From Bugula neritina (lineage: Eukaryota; Bryozoa; Gymnolaemata; Cheilostomatida; Bugulidae): a DNA stretch of 64,000 nucleotides. Numbering within the stretch: the stretch's first letter is position 1; every line of letters begins with the position of its first letter. Below, piece by piece: positions 59,701-64,000 of the stretch. Below the pieces are notes generated by a model that saw nothing but the letters and a program-made list of their open reading frames with translations, had not been told where the DNA came from and made no database searches. The position numbers and the translations under genes are program-made. The stretch covers positions 7,800,207 through 7,864,206 of the forward strand of contig OZ037767.1 in assembly GCA_964035545.1 (NCBI GenBank), given 5' to 3'.

Positions 59701-62700
59701 GTAAATAATAAAGTCTATTCAAATTGTGAGAAACCTGGTGAAGTAGCTTTGCATAAGTAGACCCACTAATTATAGTCAATAGTAAATTCACTAACATTAT
59801 ATAAACATACTTTTTTAATATTCTCGAGAGCTAATAATTATTATCACATATTTTTTAAAAGAAAAACTATTTATAGCACAAGAGAAACATGATAACTCAT
59901 TAGTGTTATAAAAAACCAACTATATAGATTAAAAAGCAATGCTTGTACCGCGTGACAATTAACTTCTAGCTATAAAAGTTGTTTTTTACCACAGAATAAA
60001 CCAAATATTGCAGTAAATTGACTAATAAAGTTTTTTTTACTTTGCTGATAACAATGAAATAACTGACTTAAATTACATTAATATAAAATATTAGCACTTA
60101 CATGTATGTTGCAAATGTAAACTATCCTGTTGCATTGTAACTCTTATGTTAGTAGCATGGAATAAAAGTAGTCAGTAGATTATGAACAAAAACACATGAC
60201 TAATTAGTATATTAATAATCATAATTAGCAACATTAAAGATGGGATTGGCGTCATTAATATGTTTTAAGATACAATGGTGAGCTTATAACTTTCGAAGCA
60301 AATTTTTGACTTGACAGCTTTTTTAATCTTTCAACATACAAAATAAGGGCAAAAGTTCTAAATGTCAAAAATTATGCTGCAGGAGTAACTCGAGAAGTTT
60401 AATGCTGGCTTATATGAAAAATGCTTGAATAGCTTATAGTAAGCAAAAATTAATTTTTGTGTTGGTTTCACATGCATGTTACTAAAGACCTATAATATAT
60501 ACCAACAGGTGTCAGTAAATAATTTTCCCAAGTCATATTACTTATATGACAAAAAAAACAGTGTTAACAAATTTTTTTCATAATACGGAAAGTAGTTTGT
60601 CATGTTAACTTTAAATTACAATTATGACACTATATAATCAGATAGCTAGTGGTTTGTCTTAAGTCAATGAAGAAACATGTATAAAGTAAGCTCATTGTAT
60701 TCCATATTTAAACTGTTTCTACATCACTTGCATAAGGTATTACATTGCATGTGTATGCTGTATGCAGCATATAATCTATCATTCTACACGACTATATTAG
60801 ACATATAGACAAGGACAACATTGACAATGACAAGAAAACAGTAAAGATATTCAATATTTTTGTGAGTAAACAACTTTTGAAATTGAAAAGCCTCAATTTG
60901 GTTGCAGAAGTACAGTAATAAATTATATAGATGGATATATTTATGAGCCAAAAATGTTTTGGTTGGCTATACATAATTACCTTTGCGCAGCACTATAACA
61001 ACTTTATACGTTGTTGAGTAAATAATATCAACAGAAGCAGATACTTACGGTGAATTCCCTGTCTGTTGTAAAGTTCAATCCACTGAACATCATACGTGTC
61101 TCCTAAATCAACCATCCAGAACTGTTTCTCCTTGTTTTGTGTATGGGTCACTAAGTAATCATCTGTATCAACAGCAGCTATTACTCCATCAACACCATAA
61201 CTTGAAAAATGACTGATATAGGGGATTTTAGATTCGATGTAGGTGCTGCTTTCATGTGTTGTTTTTCTGTACGCCAAGTTATCTAAAAATATAAGAAGTA
61301 ATATGTATATGTATATATATATATAAATATATATAAATATATAAGAATATATATATAAATATATATATATATAAATATATATATAAATATATATAAATAT
61401 ATATATAAGAATATATATATAAATATATATAAATAGGTATACGAGAAACATTGTTGATTTATTACAGTACCTTTTCCTTTGTCTTGTTTAATTAATGCGA
61501 TATCCTTATTATCATAGACCCTGATTATATTAACACAACACTCAACACACTTAATAATTTTCATCCTAACATAAAATTTACATACGAACTAGAAACCAAT
61601 AAATCACTTTCTTTTCTGGATGTTACAGTTTTGCGACACAATAGCTCAGTGGAAACCACAGTATTCCGCAAGCCAACACATAACGATACATATTTACATT
61701 GGAACTCTTTCTCACTAAAAACATGGAAGCTAAGCACACTCAAGTCACTAGTATTAAGGGCTAATAAAATCTGTTCTACTCCAGCACTTAAGACCCAAGA
61801 ACTTAACTATATTCGAAATGTTTTTGAACATAAAAATGGTTACCCTAAATATGTAATAGAGAAAACTATTAACAACATTGGTGACGGACTACTTAGTGAA
61901 AAAGACAACAGGAAACACATTTTACTCCAGCTGCCTTATAAAGGAGTAACAGGAGAAAAACTAATCCGCTCCCTCAATAAATTAATTACAGACTCTTTTT
62001 CAAATGAACTCAATGCCCGGATTTTATTTAAAGGAACCCCTTTAAGTTCACATTTTAATCTCAAAGATAAAACCAATAAAGAACACATTCACAACTTAGT
62101 CTACAAAATAACCTGCCCTGAAGCTACCTGTCAACAAACATATGTAGGCGAAACCGGACGTCGCCTATCACACAGGATACATGAACACTGTCATGACATC
62201 AATTCCAAAATTTATCAACACTCTTCCACCACTAATCATGGAAACATATCAATAGACAATGTAACAGTTTTAAATCATTCATTTAAAGGAATCCACCATC
62301 GAAAAGTAGCCGAAGCTCTCTACATTAAACAAATAAAACCGCAACTCAATAAACAAAATTACTCCATACCACTAAAACTATATCAATAGCTCCACACTAC
62401 TCAACTCTTGCATAGTTTCACTAATTCTTGCCATTTTTATACTTGGATATCTATATATTTTTTTTGTCAACTCTAATTTATTTTTTATGCAAAACAATCA
62501 GTATAATTAATTTTTGACCTGCGTAATATATAAAATAAGATTATCTCCCTAAGTTTCAATAATTTACAATAACTGCCACTCTCTATTCTTTGTGTCATGC
62601 ATAACGTCTAACGTAACATAATAATTTTTGAATTTCATTCATTGCTACTCTGAAGATGGGTACAGTGGTACCCGAAATATTAGTAGAAATATTTTACATA

Positions 62701-62777
62701 TAATAAAGTAATAAATCAACAATGTTTCTCGTATACCTATTTATAATTAAATTGCTAGCTCGTAAAGATATATTTAA

Positions 62778-62853
<76 letters not shown>

Positions 62854-63981
62854 GTATACGAGAAACATATATATATATTTGTTTCATTTTGTTTTTAAAA
62901 ATTGATGCTGCCGCCCCAATTGCTTTGTTATACGGTGCTGTTGAATTTGGATTCCTATATGTGCGTCAGGATTTCATGTTGCTTGATTGGACATAAGGAA
63001 CAATAATAAACTCTGATTGGTGAATAAAAAAACACTTCTATGCCTTTTACAAAGAGACCTTTCAAGCTTGAGCCAGCAAAGTATGCAACGATATAGAAGG
63101 GTAATTTGTAGAATTTGCCACCTATAGCTATCCGCATAAATTGCTAATTACAGCTTCAACCTTGAATAATGGCAAATCATACCATTGCTCTATTGTAGTT
63201 CTGCAAATGCTTGCAATATGTAATGTTTTTATTTTTTGCCACTTAAAAAATAAAAACCTTGTATGGCTACACAATGTTTTAGATTTCAAATATTTGGGAA
63301 CAGCTATTTTGATGTGATTTGATTCACTGAGTTAAATTATCATCAGCAATCACAATGGTTCACTGAAAGCTTGTTGAATAACTACAGCTTTACTCACATT
63401 ATCATAGCTGTGTTAGCTACATTATGGTTTTTTTCTATACAATGATTCTTGCTACTACAAAATATTTCGTTTTCAACTGCTATATAAACCCAGAAGCTTC
63501 TGTTATTTATTCACTTATGACTTATCTCTCTTTCTTTTCTTTCAGTTTGCGATAATCAACAGGCGTCTATATATTAAAAACACAACAGTTTACAAGTGTT
63601 ATACTAAACTTTAACTACATGTTTTGTTTAAACCTAATTATTTGCTCAACATAATATTCACATCGTGGTATTAAAATCTCCAGTTTATAACGCAGCTGAT
63701 CACATGAATTCTATACTAAGAGAAAGAAAGAATCTATAAAGTGCACAACTTACAGTCCTGTTCATACACTTCTACTTCAGCCAATGAAAGAACTTCTGTG
63801 TGGATGCTGTATATAGCCACATGTCTAACAAGAACACCAGATTCTAATATCACAGTGGCTTCAGCTAAATATTGTTTATCTCTGTATGATCTGATCATCC
63901 ATTTACTGTCCTTGGCTAGAGTCGGCTTCCCTGGGTTATCTTCCGCAGATGTGAGGATGTAAATCTTCTGAAGCCTGTGAC
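35468..63981 (-). CDS. Gene B: F5/8C-Fn3-Sushi receptor with short tyrosine-motif tail (5' end off window)
   Basis: Tandem paralogue of gene A without phosphatase. Exons in transcript order: 63754-63981, 61049-61282, 46443-46670, 45137-45364, 43962-44198, 43242-43389, 42907-43094, 42305-42402, 41961-42159, 41657-41763, 41239-41431, 40238-40289, 39503-39788, 36606-36657, 36153-36356, 35468-35784. All junctions join in phase. The signal peptide exon and first half of lectin-like domain 1 lie beyond the right edge. Ectodomain: FTP/F5-8C x3, Fn3 x3, a type-IIB-RPTP-like membrane-proximal segment and a Sushi domain; then TM and a tail of about 70 residues ending at TAA. It may signal by recruiting SH2 proteins and could share ligands with gene A. 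The exon at 40238-40289 is short and is supported by phase at both ends and by family alignment. Confidence 0.85.
36153..36356 (-). CDS. Gene B exon: Sushi/CCP domain
   Basis: About 68 residues with the four-cysteine CCP pattern: TTCSNPPAG, then [15 protein letters not shown], a Trp in TEWLGEP and the final LICKD. Typical CCP order is C...Y.C...C...W...P.C, and all are present. Phase 1-1 exon, as expected for a shuffled Sushi module. It lies directly before the transmembrane helix. Gene A has no such exon. Confidence 0.82.
36606..40289 (-). CDS. Gene B exons: type-IIB-RPTP-like membrane-proximal segment with furin-type site
   Basis: Exons 40238-40289, 39503-39788 and 36606-36657. They read [13 protein letters not shown], then [50 protein letters not shown] and YDVWMATTW. 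This follows the membrane-proximal Fn3 region of PTPRK/M/T/U, where a strand of the form V.LKPA precedes Y..VVE, a dibasic cleavage site, YYFAAE and FT(V/I)GDN.TY.GYWN. RSKR fits the furin consensus R-x-K-R at the same place where those receptors are cut. The phosphatase ancestry of gene B thus remains visible although the catalytic domain is missing. Gene A, which has the phosphatase, lacks these exons. Confidence 0.8.
36844..37017. mobile_element. Truncated copy of the CACAGGATAG MITE
   Basis: 174 bp with the left end CACAGGATAGTTAAGGGCAT and the following sequence of the copy at 56165-57598, ending at GCAACCTTCATTA. A G-tract (CGGGGGGGGGAGGGGGG) interrupts it. The right end is missing. Confidence 0.75.
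37200..38593 (+). mobile_element. Gypsy-3 fragment: partial LTR, PBS and gag
   Basis: The primer-binding site TGGTGGCAGCAGTGGGAT (37961-37978) is identical to that of Gypsy-1 and is preceded by an LTR-like end TTACTACA. A gag frame (38012-38593, 193 codons) begins [15 protein letters not shown] and shares the pattern [14 protein letters not shown] and [11 protein letters not shown] with the other gags. No pol follows. The LTR start was not determined. Plus strand, opposite to gene B. Confidence 0.72.
38749..39305 (-). mobile_element. Fragment of a further LTR retroelement (LTR, PBS, start of gag)
   Basis: On the minus strand: a TG...CA block of about 190 bp (39116-39305) with AATAAA near 39,215, then TGGTGGCAGCGGCGAG as primer-binding site (about 39,099-39,114), then ATG of a frame beginning [15 protein letters not shown] near 39,055. 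Reading is soon broken (38749-38997 is another frame). The family is not clear. Confidence 0.55.
40785..40999 (+). mobile_element. tRNA-derived SINE with target-site duplication
   Basis: The tRNA-like head has an A box (TGTGGTCTAAAGG, 40797-40809), an anticodon-type arm GTCTGC-TTAGTAA-GCAG (AGT, Thr-like) and a B box (GGGTTCGAGCCC, 40842-40853), followed by about 140 bp of non-tRNA body. Flanks AGTGTTTTAA (40775-40784) and AGTGTTTTGA (41000-41009) are a target-site duplication. The matching gene A intron (near 10,137) has one copy of this flank and no insert. Confidence 0.82.
41239..43389 (-). CDS. Gene B exons: three fibronectin-III-like domains
   Basis: 43242-43389 with 42907-43094, 42305-42402 with 41961-42159, and 41657-41763 with 41239-41431. 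Each pair is the counterpart of a gene A Fn3 pair with the same phases. The second domain keeps [11 protein letters not shown]; in the 67-residue exon 41961-42159 I count 60 identical residues with gene A. The third domain starts [11 protein letters not shown]. Exon 42305-42402 has one codon more than in A (98 against 95 nt) and 41239-41431 one codon more (193 against 190). Confidence 0.86.
43962..45364 (-). CDS. Gene B exons: third F5/8C (FTP-like) domain
   Basis: Exon 45137-45364 matches gene A exon 13961-14188 with three differences in 75 residues (core [10 protein letters not shown] unchanged). Exon 43962-44198 matches 12852-13088 in length (237 nt) but differs at 13 of 79 residues, mostly radical changes in loops. 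As in gene A the FTP binding His is not evident. Both are phase 1-1. Confidence 0.87.
46443..61282 (-). CDS. Gene B exons: second F5/8C (FTP-like) domain, split by a 14.4-kb intron
   Basis: Exon 61049-61282 ([12 protein letters not shown]...[20 protein letters not shown]) and exon 46443-46670 ([14 protein letters not shown]...KEVQIFSKK). The first has a four-residue insertion relative to gene A (234 against 222 nt). The intron between them holds the Mutator-like element and Gypsy-2; the matching gene A intron is 2.3 kb. Splicing across 14.4 kb is assumed from the intact exons and sites. Confidence 0.86.
47371..47800. repeat. 215-bp tandem duplication inside the Mutator-like element
   Basis: Two adjacent copies with period 215 (47371-47585 and 47586-47800), both starting AATAATAGTTCAATTCTGCT, with only a few base differences. 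Non-coding. The duplication is younger than the element. Confidence 0.92.
48190..48470 (-). pseudogene. Diverged second copy of the transposase C-terminus
   Basis: This stretch aligns with 48490-48790 (shared AGATCTTTTTTGTGGGT-type block, ATCATTGAATTRTA and the AACTTAGG/AACCTAGGCTT block) but is strongly diverged and has no long frame. It is a decayed partial duplicate downstream of the transposase. Confidence 0.65.
48496..50383 (-). pseudogene. Mutator-like transposase, frameshifted
   Basis: The N-terminus at 50383 reads [19 protein letters not shown], with the K.(R/Q)FRGNQ start common to this invertebrate transposase family, then a Thr-rich stretch. Frame 49617-50105 has the CSVCG cysteine pair. 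Frame 49100-49627 has [14 protein letters not shown] (first Asp), [11 protein letters not shown] (second Asp) and [10 protein letters not shown]. Frame 48496-49071 has [16 protein letters not shown], the expected Glu. So a DDE-type transposase is complete in motifs but broken by frame changes near 49,620 and 49,105 and by another between 50,156 and 50,105. Confidence 0.82.
51530..52170 (+). pseudogene. Gypsy-2 gag with degenerate zinc knuckle
   Basis: Reads the gag core ([40 protein letters not shown]) and ends in [13 protein letters not shown] followed by TGA. In a CCHC knuckle (C-x2-C-x4-H-x4-C) the second Cys is Tyr here and the last Cys codon is a stop. At least one frame change lies near 51,700. 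Confidence 0.8.
52600..53039 (+). pseudogene. Gypsy-2 aspartic protease
   Basis: Within frame 52272-53039: active site [13 protein letters not shown] (D-T-G) and [14 protein letters not shown]. It corresponds to 28131-28883 of Gypsy-1, reaches CVDRF and is then broken. Confidence 0.85.
53400..54829 (+). pseudogene. Gypsy-2 reverse transcriptase and RNase H
   Basis: Frame 53257-53541 holds the RT start ([10 protein letters not shown]); GNWRFCVD follows near 53,660 with a stop at the next Tyr position. Part of the palm domain is deleted near 53,770. Frame 53897-54280 has the catalytic [13 protein letters not shown] and [12 protein letters not shown]. RNase H begins at 54380 ([16 protein letters not shown]) and runs to 54829. 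Confidence 0.86.
54840..56104 (+). pseudogene. Gypsy-2 integrase
   Basis: The zinc-binding part (DTHKQAHAG, then CELCQASK, up to 55,300) is followed by catalytic Asp in VVAVDLV, Asp in IHSDQGAQF and Glu in [10 protein letters not shown], so the DDE triad is kept, unlike in Gypsy-1. Stops at 55601-55603 and near 55,742 and 56,102 break the frame. The C-terminus [18 protein letters not shown] matches the resumed reading in Gypsy-1. Confidence 0.86.
56165..57598. mobile_element. CACAGGATAG MITE in Gypsy-2, interrupted by a second MITE
   Basis: Same family as 24700-25455: ends CACAGGATAGTTAA and TTAACTATCCTGTG, flanked by CA (56163-56164 and 57599-57600). Without the nested insert it would be about 740 bp, close to the 756 bp of the other copy. 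Relative to the Gypsy coding strand it has the same orientation as the copy in Gypsy-1, but it sits at a different site (after integrase). Confidence 0.85.
56179..56868. mobile_element. Nested TTAA-type (piggyBac-like) MITE
   Basis: 690 bp, inverted ends CCCTTACGCGATCAA (15 bp, perfect), flanked by TTAA on both sides (56175-56178 and 56869-56872). TTAA duplication plus CCCT ends is the hallmark of piggyBac-type transposons; Kolobok also uses TTAA. TCAATGGACCATATATG occurs twice near the left end (from 56,190 and 56,233). No coding frame. Confidence 0.88.
57640..58238 (+). pseudogene. Gypsy-2 pol tail and polypurine tract
   Basis: Glu/Pro-rich frame 57822-58007 ([14 protein letters not shown]) with a 17-base C run near 57,921, then non-coding DNA up to GAAAGGGGG (58230-58238), the polypurine tract next to the LTR start. 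It matches the Pro-rich tail at 24,127-24,380 in type rather than in sequence. Confidence 0.6.
58239..59795 (+). repeat. 3' LTR-like region of Gypsy-2
   Basis: Starts TGTTATGTAATC right after the polypurine tract and contains AATAAA near 59,707. The right border is set by the return of homology with gene A. The 12-mer TGTTATGTAATC occurs again near 59,650, so the region may contain more than one LTR segment. Not verifiable without the 5' LTR. Confidence 0.5.
59806..61048. other. Gene B intron aligned to gene A intron 4
   Basis: AT-rich, matches gene A 16,889-18,099 throughout. No gene or insert seen. Confidence 0.65.
61303..61430. repeat. (TATA/AATATA)n repeat left of Penelope-like element 2
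   Basis: About 130 bp of TA-rich simple repeat with AATAT and AAGAATAT variants, abutting the element end. Confidence 0.9.
61427..62747 (+). mobile_element. Penelope-like element 2 (5'-truncated)
   Basis: Ends in 39-bp inverted repeats: 61427-61465 and 62709-62747 (AAATAGGTATACGAGAAACA type). It encodes the C-terminal RT part and the GIY-YIG nuclease. A third partial copy of the terminal sequence follows at 62847-62868 after a (TA)n tract. It differs in sequence from Penelope-like element 1, so two families are present. Confidence 0.8.
61495..62389 (+). pseudogene. Penelope-like RT C-terminus and GIY-YIG endonuclease
   Basis: Uninterrupted frame to the TAG at 62387-62389. N-terminal side: [14 protein letters not shown] and [11 protein letters not shown], then [13 protein letters not shown], the segment after RT motif C in this family. 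C-terminal side: [30 protein letters not shown], the GIY-YIG core, and [16 protein letters not shown]. All catalytic RT motifs are missing (5' truncation), while the nuclease looks intact. Confidence 0.82.
62776..62846. repeat. (TA)n microsatellite right of Penelope-like element 2
   Basis: About 70 bp of TA between the right end of the element and a further 22-bp copy of its terminal sequence. Confidence 0.93.
62869..63753. other. Gene B intron aligned to gene A intron 3, right part
   Basis: From about 62,905 it aligns to gene A from about 30,570 onward. No gene seen. Confidence 0.6.
63754..63981 (-). CDS. Gene B first visible exon: second half of first F5/8C (FTP-like) domain
   Basis: Reads [20 protein letters not shown]...[12 protein letters not shown]...[10 protein letters not shown]. 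Same length (228 nt) and phases as gene A exon 31291-31518. Donor GTAAGT. The preceding exon with the binding-site half and the signal peptide lie beyond position 64,000. Confidence 0.87.
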
Positions 63982-64000
63982 CTAAAGTTATGAAAATGAT

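Larger units (their letters stand above)
51524..59795 (+). mobile_element. Gypsy-2: 5'-truncated Ty3/Gypsy retrotransposon
   Basis: Plus strand. It begins inside gag (CACTTTGTCACTGGGTTCAG, equal to the PTFTGSENV part of Gypsy-1) directly at the point where homology with the gene A intron stops. Gag, protease, RT, RNase H and integrase follow, then the MITE pair (56165-57598), the pol tail, a polypurine tract (GAAAGGGGG, 58230-58238) and LTR-like DNA from 58239 (TGTTATGTAATC). Homology with gene A resumes at 59,806. All frames contain stops. The 5' LTR and PBS are absent. Confidence 0.88.

Overview
This window is metazoan nuclear DNA: AT-rich, intron-dense (short phase-matched exons with GT-AG borders), full of eukaryotic transposons, microsatellites and tRNA-derived SINE sequence, with no operons. 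The protein families and the transposon mix fit a marine lophotrochozoan-like invertebrate (bryozoan, mollusc or similar). That placement is inference; no lineage marker is present.

Two host genes lie head-to-tail on the minus strand. Gene A (32,417 down to beyond the left edge) is a receptor-type protein tyrosine phosphatase: signal peptide, three F5/8-type-C / fucolectin-like (FTP) domains, three fibronectin-III-like domains, one transmembrane helix, a complete catalytic PTP domain D1 (WPD loop and [11 protein letters not shown]-loop) and the first exon of D2. I could place 25 exons, and every splice junction joins in phase. Gene B (beyond the right edge down to 35,468) is its tandem paralogue. 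Its ectodomain matches exon by exon, with equal or nearly equal exon lengths, identical phases and alignable introns, but it has no phosphatase. After the third Fn3 domain it continues into a membrane-proximal segment like that of type IIB (PTPRK/M/T/U) receptors, with a furin-type RSKR site, then a Sushi/CCP domain, a transmembrane helix and a tail of about 70 residues with four tyrosines in SH2-binding contexts. The A/B homology stops just upstream of the transmembrane exon of A. The pair therefore looks like a paired-receptor system: the same lectin-like ectodomain on one phosphatase receptor and on one tyrosine-motif receptor.

The long introns hold the mobile elements. Gene A intron 3 (18.3-31.3 kb) has a 15-bp tandem repeat, a non-LTR endonuclease fragment, a (TG)n tract inside a 103-bp inverted repeat, a Penelope-like element with inverted 673-bp ends, and a decayed Ty3/Gypsy element split by a 756-bp MITE. 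Gene B has two LTR-element fragments in the intron at 36.7-39.5 kb and a SINE with target-site duplication at 40.8 kb. It also has a Mutator-like transposon (47.2-51.1 kb), a second Gypsy copy (51.5-59.8 kb) carrying the same MITE with a TTAA-type MITE nested in it, and a second Penelope-like element (61.4-62.7 kb). All transposon genes seen are broken by stops, frameshifts or truncation.

The 3 kb between the genes (32.4-35.5 kb) should hold the promoter of gene A and the 3' UTR of gene B; no further gene is visible there.
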